From Shewanella livingstonensis (GTDB lineage Bacteria > Pseudomonadota > Gammaproteobacteria > Enterobacterales > Shewanellaceae), in contig NZ_CP034015.1 in the NCBI RefSeq assembly GCF_003855395.1, forward strand, positions 1,374,001 to 1,438,000: DNA of 64,000 nucleotides. The letters are read 5' to 3'. The position numbers and the translations under genes were made by a program. The notes beneath the pieces are model-generated. The model saw only the letters and a program-made list of their open reading frames with translations. It was not told the origin of the DNA and searched no databases. Shown here piece by piece: positions 46,739 to 55,599 of the stretch; positions within the stretch are counted from its first letter, which is position 1; each line of letters begins with the position of its first letter.

Positions 46739-46990
46739 ATGGATTTTATAGATAAAACGTTGGCAAGTGACAATTATATGTTTATGGCGGCGTTAGTGAT
46801 AGGAGGACTTATTCTTTGGTTTCTCCCTGCACTTCTTTCGTTAATCTTTAATAGAAAACACTTCAAATACATTCTATTGGCTTGTATCCCTGCTGGTCTG
46901 TCTTTTATCGCTTGGGGCGGGGTGATGGTGTGGGCCACAACGGGTAAAGTCTTTGGTAAATATGCTAACAAAATCAAAGAAGAAACTTAA
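46739..46990 (+). CDS. Small two-helix membrane protein
   Basis: An 83-aa product with two hydrophobic helices (FMAALVIGGLILWFLPALL near residues 14-32 and a second near residues 44-66) and a short basic loop (FNRKHFKY) between them. The C-terminus is charged. AAAGGA lies 7-13 bases before the ATG. It precedes a PspC-domain gene in the same direction. It resembles small superinfection-immunity-type or YccF-type membrane proteins but cannot be assigned. Confidence 0.65.
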   Translation: MDFIDKTLASDNYMFMAALVIGGLILWFLPALLSLIFNRKHFKYILLACIPAGLSFIAWGGVMVWATTGKVFGKYANKIKEET

Positions 46991-47090
46991 AAAATAATAT
47001 GTCTATTAAAAACGGTTGAGTTAGTTTTTATGACTTACGGTTTCTAACGAATGATGCTTTGATGACACCTGACCTGAGGAAACCAACGGC

Positions 47091-47339
47091 ATGGAAAGTC
47101 TAGATAATATAAAAGTACTAACACGTGGAGAATCCGCAATCATTGCTGGAGTTTGCTCGGGTATTGCAGAATATTATAATTTGCGAAAAAACAGCATCAG
47201 GTTAGCATTTTTGTTAACTAGCCTATTTTTTGCCATTCCAGTATTCGCTTATGTTGTTTTATGGTTAGTGTTACCCAAATACCCGACGACAGAAGCGATG
47301 GCTCGAGACTTACGGCGAAAGAAACGGCAACGAAAATAA
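47091..47339 (+). CDS. PspC-domain membrane protein
   Basis: An 82-aa protein containing the PspC domain: the opening ESAIIAGVCSGIAEYYNL near residues 14-31, then a membrane helix LAFLLTSLFFAIPVFAYVVL and the terminal LVLPKYP. The C-terminal tail is strongly basic (RRKKRQRK). PspC proteins sense envelope stress in phage-shock systems; isolated copies like this one often have no pspA neighbour. GAGGA precedes the start. Confidence 0.85.
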   Translation: MESLDNIKVLTRGESAIIAGVCSGIAEYYNLRKNSIRLAFLLTSLFFAIPVFAYVVLWLVLPKYPTTEAMARDLRRKKRQRK

Positions 47340-47438
47340 GGTACTTTGTCTTTGAATGATGCTGGAGACAGATGTTGTCTCAAACGGTATTCAAATGATG
47401 GGTGGGGAAGTATTACCGTGAGTTTGAGCACTGTTTCT

Positions 47439-47890
47439 TATGGCCTGCGGCCACACCAGAATGTTCAAACTTCGTTTGAAATAAGATCGCAAGGTTCCAC
47501 CCTACACGAGTTAAATACTGCGTCATTTCGGCAATGCTTTGAGCCGGAATCTAGGTGTTTATTTTGCTTTGTACTTTTTGTACTTTATGGCCTGCGGCCA
47601 CTAACGTCGTGGCGCTTCACCCACACCAGACCAAGAGGAAACCAACGGCTGTTCCCTCTTGGATCTCCCAGCCGCCACATCAAAATTATCTGAAAAGCGA
47701 TAATTTCGCGACGTGGTTGAATCTAGCTTTTTACTGCGTTTGTAACCGTCTTCGGCCTTATTCGAAAATGCTAACGCTTCAGATGGGGCGTCCCTTCCCC
47801 TCTAAAGCTAGCTGGCCGTCCATGGCCAGCTCACGTCATTTTCTTCAACGGCCTCAAGTCCAGAGTTGAATTTGGACATTTTAAAACTAA
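47439..47890 (+). repeat. Dispersed structured repeat, copy D
   Basis: This copy has two head palindromes (47439 and 47586) separated by a left module with TTCAAACTTCGTTTGAA, GCAAGGTTCCACCCT and a REP-like GTCATTTCGGCAATGC...GCCGGAATCTAGG. After the second head come the arms CCAAGAGG (47631-47638) / CCTCTTGG (47655-47662), AAATTATC (47683-47690) / GATAATTT (47699-47706), and AGCTGGCC/GGCCAGCT, then the tail. The tail points to the 493-aa gene, opposite copy E. Confidence 0.85.
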
Positions 47891-48244
47891 AATCACCACA
47901 GAGTTTGGTGCTGTCGAAGCATTGCCTACTTAACTGTTAACTCCAAACGACTACAAGGCGCTGTAAACAGCCAGCGCAGGCTGTGCGCGTAAGCATTCAT
48001 TCCTGAAAAGCCCCCATCTTCCTTATACTTGATTCATATCAAGTTTTTCTTCTGTGCCGAATTTCGAAAATGATTATTAAACCACTCATTTAACGCTAAC
48101 TTTTAACTATACAGATAAAAATTGATGCATTTTGTACATCGAGCAGAACTATCGCCAAAGTAATGAAAACAAGTTATGTTACTTGTTCAAATAATGGGTG
48201 GCTTAGTTTTAGGCTGTAGATGTATTTTATTGGATAAATGTTAC

Positions 48245-49726
48245 ATGCTTGAAAACAATACATTTTCTGTGGGTATGAATAGTGATTTTAATGCAACTGT
48301 CGGCAACAACGGTAGTGGTGTTCCTATGGGAGAGGCGCGATCTAACATTGATTATGCTATAGGTTTTTCTAGTGCTGCATTAGAGCTCATTGAAGTTGCA
48401 CTGACAAGCCAAAAGCTCGAAAACTGTGTTGATTACTTAGTTTACCCAATTTGTTTCAACATGAGACATGCCGTTGAGTTACAGCTCAAAAAGGTATGGA
48501 AAGACTTATCGATACTAGCTGAATATCGAAAGGTAAGGTTAACTGAGCATAAAAATGGAAAAATCAAAGCTTCTCCATTTTTACGAGGTAAAATTAAACC
48601 GTTTCCTGATCTTGACGAAGCTTCAACCCATGACCTTCGGATAATTTGGAATCTGGTTGAAGAGTATGCCCCTTTGATTGATACTAGGTTTGTCAAATTG
48701 ATAGGCTTACTTACGCCTTTTATTAATGATATAGCCGAAATGGACTCAACTGGGCAGACATTTAGGTATCCCGCTAGTAATGAAAGCCAAGTACATCTAG
48801 ATGATACTCCTATTATTAACATTGAGATTTTAAAGGTTAGGTTTGCTAATCTTGTAGAGGTTCTAAAGCTTCTCGAAAAAGTTAGCAAAGAAATGATTTA
48901 CGAATACAGTTGGTCAGAGATCACTAACAGCCTATCCCACTTTGATATTATTCAAGCAACTTACCACGCAGCGAATTTCCTGGGTGATGAAACTCCTTAT
49001 TATAAGGGGGCAAAGGTTAGTACACTCAAAGAATTTAATATAAGTAGTAATGAATACTCTCAACTCATCAAAATCTCAGCGAAAGACAAAACCATAAATC
49101 ATATCTTGAATATTGATAATCAACCAAAACACCTTGATTTGAAATCACTTGTCACTTTCTTTGATATACTGGACAAAGTGTATCCGATGACTGACTACGT
49201 TGAGAAATACACTCGTTCCTCTTATTCAATTTTTGATTTTCGTACAGCTTTTGGAGTAGAAGCAATTAAAAAAATGCATGAAAAGCGGCAAGCGATTGAA
49301 GAGATTTCTAAAAAGTTAACATTACATCAAATTGCTGAAATTTATTCACTCTATGATTTTCATAAACAACCTTGCTATATAGGAATCTTTGAGAGTGAGC
49401 TTAAGCGAAATATCGATGAGTTAGAGGTCTATCAGGCACGCTCACACACCGCAGAAATTCATGATTTTATAAAATATTTTCTCGAGAAAACTAATCTAAT
49501 TAATGGTGTTTTAACTAGCATGTGGACACTTAATATGAAGCCATTGGTCAAAGAGCTAATCGAAAATTATAACCTCGCTAGCGTACCGTGGTATGACAAA
49601 CTTATAAGAGGCGAAGTCCGTAACGGACTAACGGAGTACCATTGGTTCGAGTCTAAAATAGCGATGCTTCAAAAACTTACAGAAAAATCCAACCAGTCTA
49701 TTGAATTATTACGCCTGTTAGATTAG
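48245..49726 (+). CDS. Orphan 493-aa protein, unknown function, cargo between repeats D and E
   Basis: I prefer ATG 48245; an upstream in-frame ATG at 48176 would add a cysteine-rich, non-protein-like stretch. The protein is soluble and helical. Near residues 71-80 it reads FNMRHAVELQLKK, a pattern seen in HEPN-related helical proteins of bacterial islands (R-H-A-x-E-L). No catalytic R-x4-6-H is obvious there. Composition is AT-rich compared with its neighbours, it has no operon partner, and it sits alone between inverted repeats. A defence or island role is inference only. Confidence 0.6.
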   Translation: MLENNTFSVGMNSDFNATVGNNGSGVPMGEARSNIDYAIGFSSAALELIEVALTSQKLENCVDYLVYPICFNMRHAVELQLKKVWKDLSILAEYRKVRLTEHKNGKIKASPFLRGKIKPFPDLDEASTHDLRIIWNLVEEYAPLIDTRFVKLIGLLTPFINDIAEMDSTGQTFRYPASNESQVHLDDTPIINIEILKVRFANLVEVLKLLEKVSKEMIYEYSWSEITNSLSHFDIIQATYHAANFLGDETPYYKGAKVSTLKEFNISSNEYSQLIKISAKDKTINHILNIDNQPKHLDLKSLVTFFDILDKVYPMTDYVEKYTRSSYSIFDFRTAFGVEAIKKMHEKRQAIEEISKKLTLHQIAEIYSLYDFHKQPCYIGIFESELKRNIDELEVYQARSHTAEIHDFIKYFLEKTNLINGVLTSMWTLNMKPLVKELIENYNLASVPWYDKLIRGEVRNGLTEYHWFESKIAMLQKLTEKSNQSIELLRLLD

Positions 49727-49819
49727 TGCTATGTTGCAAAGGGGCTAGACTTTGCGGTTGCCTATCAATAAATTGCCATATTTTTCCTAATCCACACGAT
49801 TCGAGTTAAAGCAAAACTA

Positions 49820-50297
49820 TAACGAGTTCTCCCTCAACTTGAAATGCCAAAATTCAACTCTGAACTTGAGGCCGTTGAAGAAAATGACGTGAGCCCAGGC
49901 ATGGATGTCTGGCTAGCTTTGGAGGGGAAGGGACGCCCCATCTGAAGCGTTAGCATTTTCGAATAAGGCCGCAGAACACTCAGAGGAAGTTAAAAGCTGG
50001 ATTTGACCACGTCGCGAAATTATCGCAGCTATCGTTTAGTAACAAGAATGATAATTTTGATATGGCGGCTGGGCCAATTCTTTTATAAAGAGTAAAGAGG
50101 GAACAGCCGTTGGTTTCCTCTTGGTCTGGTGTGGGCGAAGCGCCACGACGTTAGTGGCCGCAGGTCATAAAGTACATAAGTACAAAGCAAAAATAACACC
50201 TGGATTCCGGCTTAAAAGCATTGCCGGAATGACGCCGTATTAGGCCGGTGCAGGGTGGAACCTTGCGATCTTAAGCGTTAGTGGCCGCAGGCCATAG
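49820..50297 (-). repeat. Dispersed structured repeat, copy E (inverted relative to D)
   Basis: Read on the minus strand: two heads (near 50297 and 50168), a REP-like insert (CCTGGATTCCGG...GCCGGAATGAC at about 50200-50233), then arms and the conserved tail near 49850. The third arm has changed (GAGCCCAGGC...GTCTGGCTAGC around 49892-49917) but can still pair with one bulge. The TTATCGCAGC/AATGATAATTTTG arm has a longer loop than in D. Confidence 0.85.
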
Positions 50298-50323
50298 AAG
50301 TTACATAAGTACAAAGCAAAACA

Positions 50324-50382
50324 AAGTGTCCGCTCGGACACTTCCTCAATAACCGGACAGTATTTAAGCCTGTCCGCGGACA
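50324..50382 (+). promoter_or_regulatory. Cluster of palindromes, probable enhancer sites for the sigma-54 activator
   Basis: Perfect dyads share the core TGTCCG/CGGACA: AAGTGTCCGCTCGGACACTT at 50324-50343, CGGACAG (50354-50360) with CTGTCCG (50370-50376), and TGTCCGCGGACA at 50371-50382. They end about 65 bases before a sigma-54 promoter, the usual distance for NtrC-type activator sites. The regulator encoded at 55600 is the natural candidate. Confidence 0.65.
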
Positions 50383-50446
50383 CTTTTAGGGTGTTCGATT
50401 ATCACTTTAAATCATTATCATTATGAAAAATAACAATAAATAACTA

Positions 50447-50465
50447 TTGGCATGGCTTGTGCTTT
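50447..50465 (+). promoter_or_regulatory. Sigma-54 promoter of the exporter operon
   Basis: TTGGCATGGCTTGTGCTTT has the invariant GG and GC exactly ten bases apart (50449-50450 and 50461-50462) and differs from TTGGCACG-N4-TTGCTT at two positions. The adaptor gene starts at 50523. Confidence 0.75.
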
Positions 50466-50522
50466 ATCTTGGTATAAATGTGAAGCGGTGGTTGCGGTCA
50501 GCGCGTTACCTAAGGACTTGAG

Positions 50523-51782
50523 ATGATTAAAGACACAAGTAGCCAAGATACTGTTATTGCGCCTAAGTTAGGCCGTAAATTGCGCTTACCCTTGATGATA
50601 GGTTGTGGTGCCATTTTGATGAGCGCGTTAGTGTGGGCAAGTTTTAGTCACGACAGTTCGGTGCGGTCGATTGATGGCGCAGATTTGCGCTTGGCAACGC
50701 TTACCCGTGGCACTTTGGTACGTGATATAGCCACTACCGGTAAAATTGTTGCGGCCAATGCGCCCATTTTATATAGCACGGAAGAAGGAGTGGTGACGCT
50801 ATTAAGTCAACCTGGTGATGAAGTTGAACTTGGGCAAGTAGTGGCGAAGGTTGAAAGCCCACGTTTGCAAAGTGAATTGCAACAACAGCAGTCGTTGCTT
50901 GAAGGCATGCAAGGTAATTTAGAGCGCGCCAAGTTAGATGCCCGCCGTGAGCAACTGCGTGTTAGCCAGATTTTAGACATGGCGAAAGTCGATTTAGAAG
51001 CGGCTGATCGTGAAAGCCGTCGTGGCGATCAACTGATTGAGTCGAGTTTGATCAGCATAATCGATTATGAAAAAAGCAAGGATGATTTACACAAAGCCAA
51101 ATTATTGCATAAACATGCTCAACAAGAAGTTGAGCTTATGCGCGACACCCTCAGTTTTGAAATTAAAAACCGTAACCTTGAAGTGCAACGCCAAGCGTTA
51201 GTAGTGAGAGAGTTAACCCGCCAAGCCAATGCCTTGAGCATTATCGCGCCGGTTAGCGGCATTATTGGTAACTGGCTGGTGGAACAAAAAGCCCGTATTG
51301 CCGCCAGTCAGCCAATATTAACTGTGGTCGATTTAAGTGCCTTTGAAGCCGAGTTAGCCGTGCCAGAGTCTTATGCCGATGAGTTAGGTTTAGGGATGGA
51401 TGTTGAGCTGAGTTTTGGCAACCTGAATGTGGTTGGGCAGTTGTCGTCTATTTCACCCGAAGTTAGAAACCGCGAAGTGACTGCAAGGGTGCGTTTTGCT
51501 GACAGTAACACTTTATCGTTACGCCAAAATCAGCGTTTGTCTGCCCGAGTGTTACTGGAAAACAGACCCAATGTATTGATAGTGAAACGCGGTGATTTTC
51601 TCAATATGGGCGGCGAAGTAGCGTATCAAGTGAATGACGCTGTCGCTCATAAAAAAGTCGTTAAATTGGGCGCACGCAGTATGAGCCAAGTTGAAGTGCT
51701 TGAAGGTGGTGAAGCAGGTGACGTATGGGTAATATCCGGTACCGAAACCTTTAAAAATGATCCAACAATTCAAATCCGATAG
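50523..51782 (+). CDS. HlyD/MacA-type periplasmic adaptor of an ABC exporter
   Basis: The 419-aa protein has one N-terminal membrane anchor (residues 22-41, LPLMIGCGAILMSALVWASF), a lipoyl-like half (ILYSTEEGVVTLLSQPGDEVELG across two steps near residue 85), a long alpha hairpin over residues 110-230, and the second lipoyl half with LSIIAPVSGIIGNWLVEQ near residue 240, followed by beta-barrel strands. It links the ABC permeases to the outer membrane. It is the first gene behind the sigma-54 promoter; its operon has a small gene, an ATPase and two permeases. Confidence 0.9.
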   Translation: MIKDTSSQDTVIAPKLGRKLRLPLMIGCGAILMSALVWASFSHDSSVRSIDGADLRLATLTRGTLVRDIATTGKIVAANAPILYSTEEGVVTLLSQPGDEVELGQVVAKVESPRLQSELQQQQSLLEGMQGNLERAKLDARREQLRVSQILDMAKVDLEAADRESRRGDQLIESSLISIIDYEKSKDDLHKAKLLHKHAQQEVELMRDTLSFEIKNRNLEVQRQALVVRELTRQANALSIIAPVSGIIGNWLVEQKARIAASQPILTVVDLSAFEAELAVPESYADELGLGMDVELSFGNLNVVGQLSSISPEVRNREVTARVRFADSNTLSLRQNQRLSARVLLENRPNVLIVKRGDFLNMGGEVAYQVNDAVAHKKVVKLGARSMSQVEVLEGGEAGDVWVISGTETFKNDPTIQIR

Positions 51783-51835
51783 CTAAGTCGATAAACAAGC
51801 AAATAACCAAACACTCAACTGAGTAAGGACATTCT

Positions 51836-52057
51836 ATGACTTTTATTCAACGCAGACAGCTTATCGGGCTAGGCGCTTTATTTATTCTCGCAATAGCGGT
51901 GAGTTATCGCATTGATAATCATACAGATTGGTTATCGGTTAGTTTGCAGTTAATTGACATGAGTAGCCAGGTCTCGAATCGATTAAGAGATATTAGTCCT
52001 ACCGTTAGTTTGCATATTGATATTAGCGACATGGTCAACATTAAGCTGCTGTTTTAG
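51836..52057 (+). CDS. Small protein with one membrane helix, in the exporter operon
   Basis: A 73-aa product with a well-placed AAGGA before the ATG. It has a basic start (FIQRRQ), one hydrophobic helix (LIGLGALFILAIAVSY) and an amphipathic C-terminus with alternating hydrophobic residues (SLHIDISDMVNIKLLF). I do not recognise a family. The good RBS and position between adaptor and ATPase genes support a real gene, perhaps an accessory subunit. Confidence 0.6.
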   Translation: MTFIQRRQLIGLGALFILAIAVSYRIDNHTDWLSVSLQLIDMSSQVSNRLRDISPTVSLHIDISDMVNIKLLF

Positions 52058-52197
52058 CCATGACTAATACTAACGATACTGACGCCAATTGCATTAAAAA
52101 CAAAAGTATTTAGAACAACTGTATTCAGATTAGCAAGATTGACATTATCAGCCCTAAGCGCTGGGATGCGACAACCGAATTAACCAAGGAAGCCATT

Positions 52198-52896
52198 ATG
52201 TTATCCATGAAAAATATCAGTAAAGTATTCAAAACTGACTTAGTTGAAACCCATGCGCTACGCGACTTTAACCTTGAAGTGAAAGAAGGTGAATTTGTCG
52301 CGGTGACAGGTCCGTCTGGTTCAGGTAAAACCACCTTTTTGAATATTGCAGGTCTGCTTGAAGGCTTTAGTTCGGGCGAATACAGTCTTGATGGCGTTAA
52401 TGTGTCGAATTTAAGTGATAACAAAAGTGCTAAAGTCCGTAATGAAAAAATTGGCTTTATCTTTCAAGGGTTCAACCTTATTCCCGACCTTAATTTAGCC
52501 GAAAACGTCGAAGTGCCGCTGCGTTATCGCGGTATGAATGCCAGCGAGCGTAAGCGCCGAGTCGAATCCGCATTAGAACAAGTCGGGTTAGGCGCGCGGA
52601 TGAAACACTTACCGACACAATTGTCTGGCGGACAACAGCAACGTGTCGCCATTGCACGTGCGCTAGCAGGCGAACCGCGATTTTTACTTGCCGATGAACC
52701 CACTGGTAATTTAGACAGCTTAATGGCGCGCCAGGTGATGGAGCTTTTAGAGAATATTAATCAACAAGGCACCACCATTATTATGGTGACCCATGACTCA
52801 GAGCTTGCGCGTCGGGCCCAGCGCAATATTCAAATTGTTGATGGTCAAGTATGTGATTTTTCGATGTACCAACCAGCGGCTACCGGCACTCGCTAA
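52198..52896 (+). CDS. ABC exporter ATP-binding protein (LolD/MacB type)
   Basis: The 232-aa ATPase has Walker A VTGPSGSGKTTFLN near residue 35, Q-loop IGFIFQGFNLIPDLN near residue 85, signature LSGGQQQRVAIARAL near residue 141 and Walker B FLLADEPTGNLDS near residue 161. It belongs to the MacB/LolD/FtsE class that drives mechanotransmission without moving substrate through the membrane. AAGGA precedes ATG 52198; ATG 52207 is an alternative. A permease gene follows 10 bases later. Confidence 0.93.
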   Translation: MLSMKNISKVFKTDLVETHALRDFNLEVKEGEFVAVTGPSGSGKTTFLNIAGLLEGFSSGEYSLDGVNVSNLSDNKSAKVRNEKIGFIFQGFNLIPDLNLAENVEVPLRYRGMNASERKRRVESALEQVGLGARMKHLPTQLSGGQQQRVAIARALAGEPRFLLADEPTGNLDSLMARQVMELLENINQQGTTIIMVTHDSELARRAQRNIQIVDGQVCDFSMYQPAATGTR

Positions 52897-52906
52897 GGGG
52901 AACACT

Positions 52907-54220
52907 ATGTTTTTTTACTATTGTGATTTAGCGTGGCGAAGTATCCGTAAAACGCCGATGTTATCTATGCTAATGGTGTTGGCGATTTCGATTGGTATCG
53001 GCATTACCATTACGACCTTAAATGTGTATAAAACCATGTCTTACAATCCGGCTGGCGATCGCAGTGAGGTGATTAACTCAGTGCAGCTATGGAGCCAAGG
53101 CTTGGATACTTGGGATGAGTTTATTGCCAATATCACTTATACCGATGCGATGAATTTGCGTAATAACGATGAGTTGAGCCTTAAAGCGGCGACTTATCGT
53201 ACTGGTTTAGCGTTGCAATCTGACAATCCAAAAATTGAACCTGTATTACAAAGTGTGCGGGTGACCGACAGTGACTTTTTTAGGATTTTTTCAGTGCCAT
53301 TTTTATACGGCAGCTATTGGGATGCTAACGTTGATTTACGCCCCGCCTACCAAGTGGTGATTAGCCAGAAATTGAATCTACGCTTTTTTGACGGGAAAAA
53401 TAGTGTCGGTAAAACGGTATTTTTAGACCGAAAACCGTATCAGATTGTCGGGATAATTGATGACTGGAATCCACAGCCTAAATACTACGACCCACTCAAT
53501 GGTGCGTTTAATGATGCCGAAGAAATATTCATTCCATTTTCACTAACCGGCCAGGAAGAGTTTGATGTTTGGGGCAATACCAGCGGTTGGAAATTTGAAA
53601 CCATGATTACTTACAACGACCGACTAGCGTCAGAAAAAGTATGGATTCAATTTTGGACTGAATTGAATAGTGAAGATGAAAGACAGAGTCTTCAAGGTTG
53701 GTTAACCCGCTATGTGGAGCAGCAAAGAGCGATCGGCCGCTTTACTGATACGGCTAAAACCCCTAGTGAGTCAGTACAAATTAGCGATATCGATAAATGG
53801 CTTGAAGATAACGATGTAGTGCCAAAAGATAACAAAATATTAGTTGGCTTAAGCTTGTTGTTTTTAAGTGTGTGTTTGGTCAATATTCTCGGGTTATTGC
53901 TGACCAAGTTTTTGAAGCGCGCGCCAGAAGTGGGTGTTCGCCGTGCAATTGGTGCCAGTCGTGGACAGATTTTTAGTCAGTACATGGTTGAAGTGGGCAT
54001 GATTGGTTTTATCGGTGGTGTAGTGGGGTTGTTATGGGCTTGGGGATCGTTAACGGCGCTGCACAGCTATTTTTCAATGGACCAAAGTGTTACTGGGCTT
54101 GATGCCAGTATGTGGATTATTACGCCATTAATTGCTATTTCTACCGCTGTATTGGCTGGAGTTTACCCTGCTTGGGTGGTGTGCCGCACTAAACCCAGTG
54201 TGTATTTAAAAGCTCAATAA
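52907..54220 (+). CDS. MacB-like ABC exporter permease, first
   Basis: From ATG 52907 (AAGGGG upstream) the product is 437 aa. One helix near residues 20-40 is followed by a large periplasmic MacB_PCD domain (residues 45-320), then the FtsX core with three helices. The coupling segment FLKRAPEVGVRRAIGASRGQIFSQY in two steps near residues 340-365 is the FtsX hallmark. It pairs with the second permease, so the transporter is a heterodimer rather than the MacB homodimer. Confidence 0.9.
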   Translation: MFFYYCDLAWRSIRKTPMLSMLMVLAISIGIGITITTLNVYKTMSYNPAGDRSEVINSVQLWSQGLDTWDEFIANITYTDAMNLRNNDELSLKAATYRTGLALQSDNPKIEPVLQSVRVTDSDFFRIFSVPFLYGSYWDANVDLRPAYQVVISQKLNLRFFDGKNSVGKTVFLDRKPYQIVGIIDDWNPQPKYYDPLNGAFNDAEEIFIPFSLTGQEEFDVWGNTSGWKFETMITYNDRLASEKVWIQFWTELNSEDERQSLQGWLTRYVEQQRAIGRFTDTAKTPSESVQISDIDKWLEDNDVVPKDNKILVGLSLLFLSVCLVNILGLLLTKFLKRAPEVGVRRAIGASRGQIFSQYMVEVGMIGFIGGVVGLLWAWGSLTALHSYFSMDQSVTGLDASMWIITPLIAISTAVLAGVYPAWVVCRTKPSVYLKAQ

Positions 54221-54242
54221 CGGATTAAACAAGGACATCACC

Positions 54243-55451
54243 ATGTTACATATCAAACCGATTTTATCCAGTTTAATGCGCAGTAAAAGTGCGCCGATTT
54301 TATTGTTATTGCAGATCATTTTGTCGGTTGCGATAGTCGCCAATGCCAGTTTTATTATTAACGAGCGTTTGTCGTTAATGCAGCGAGAATCTGGCTATGC
54401 TGAAGATCAAATACTCACCTTTAGTGTTTATAACTTCGACCCTGCAGTTGATAACATCAAACAAAATCAGGTTGATCAACAGATTTTACGTTCGCTGCCT
54501 AATGTTATCGACGCCAGTTCGAGTAATATGTTGCCGTTAAGCGACAGTGGTTGGATGGACCGTTATGTTGATGGGCCTAATCCTGATACGGCTAAAAGTA
54601 CCCCTGGATTTGCTTTTTACTTGGGCAATGAACATTTATTGAATGTTATGGGCGCAAAACTGATTGCCGGACGTAATTTTACCGCCGACGAAATAAATAC
54701 CAACTTAGATGACAGTGGCATGATGGCGATAGTGTCGCAGCCCTTAGCCAAAGCCTTTTGGGGTGAAGAGTCACCGCTGGGTAAAACCATGTATCAAGGC
54801 GAACAAACAGTTACTATTATTGGTGTGGTTGATAAGCTACAAGGAGCTTGGGTTGATAATGAAAATTTTGAATACAGTGTGATCCAAAATATCGATTTTG
54901 GCGGTAACAGCAGTAACAAATCATATATGGTACGGGCATTACCGGAACATATTCCTGCTTTAGAGGAAGCGATCCGTAAAGCGCTGCATGCTGAAAACCC
55001 CAATCGGGTGTTTGATAACTTTCAAACCTTGACCGAGTTAAGAAATCTTACCTACAGTAATCACCGTTTAATGGCGACGGTATTGAGTATTATGGTGGTG
55101 TTATTGCTACTTATTACCGCGCTAGGATTAACCGGTATGGTGATGTTTAATATTCAACGCCGCACCAAACAAATAGGCACACGTAGAGCACTAGGAGCGC
55201 GCAAGCGCGATATTATTCAATACTTTATGGTCGAAAACTATTTGATATGTATCGTCGGTGGCGTGATTGGTGGCATGTTGGCATTAGTCTTGGGCCAGCA
55301 ATTAATGTCGCTGTATAGCTTACCTATGGTGCCAGTGATTTATCCTATTGCGTCCGTTATTGGCTTACTGGTAGTGACAACGCTAGCGGTAATCGTGCCG
55401 GCCGCTAAAGCCGCGAATATTTCACCCGCCATGGCAACTCGCAGTGTGTAA
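54243..55451 (+). CDS. MacB-like ABC exporter permease, second
   Basis: A 402-aa permease with the same layout as the first: an N-terminal helix (PILLLLQIILSVAIVANASF), a periplasmic domain to about residue 275, and an FtsX domain with IQRRTKQIGTRRALGARKRDI near residues 303-323 in two steps. The PTLITE-type ends differ from the partner, so the two are not recent duplicates. A 22-base gap separates it from the first permease. It is the last exporter gene before the regulators. Confidence 0.9.
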   Translation: MLHIKPILSSLMRSKSAPILLLLQIILSVAIVANASFIINERLSLMQRESGYAEDQILTFSVYNFDPAVDNIKQNQVDQQILRSLPNVIDASSSNMLPLSDSGWMDRYVDGPNPDTAKSTPGFAFYLGNEHLLNVMGAKLIAGRNFTADEINTNLDDSGMMAIVSQPLAKAFWGEESPLGKTMYQGEQTVTIIGVVDKLQGAWVDNENFEYSVIQNIDFGGNSSNKSYMVRALPEHIPALEEAIRKALHAENPNRVFDNFQTLTELRNLTYSNHRLMATVLSIMVVLLLLITALGLTGMVMFNIQRRTKQIGTRRALGARKRDIIQYFMVENYLICIVGGVIGGMLALVLGQQLMSLYSLPMVPVIYPIASVIGLLVVTTLAVIVPAAKAANISPAMATRSV

Positions 55452-55599
55452 TCTGCTTAAATGCGGCGTTAGCACTTAACAATAGTGTGACAATGACTAC
55501 TTCTGTCATGCTATTGTTAATGATTTCATCGTATAAACATGCTGTTGTGTAAACATATTTTTGTATAGCAATAACCTAATTGGACTAAAACATACTCTA

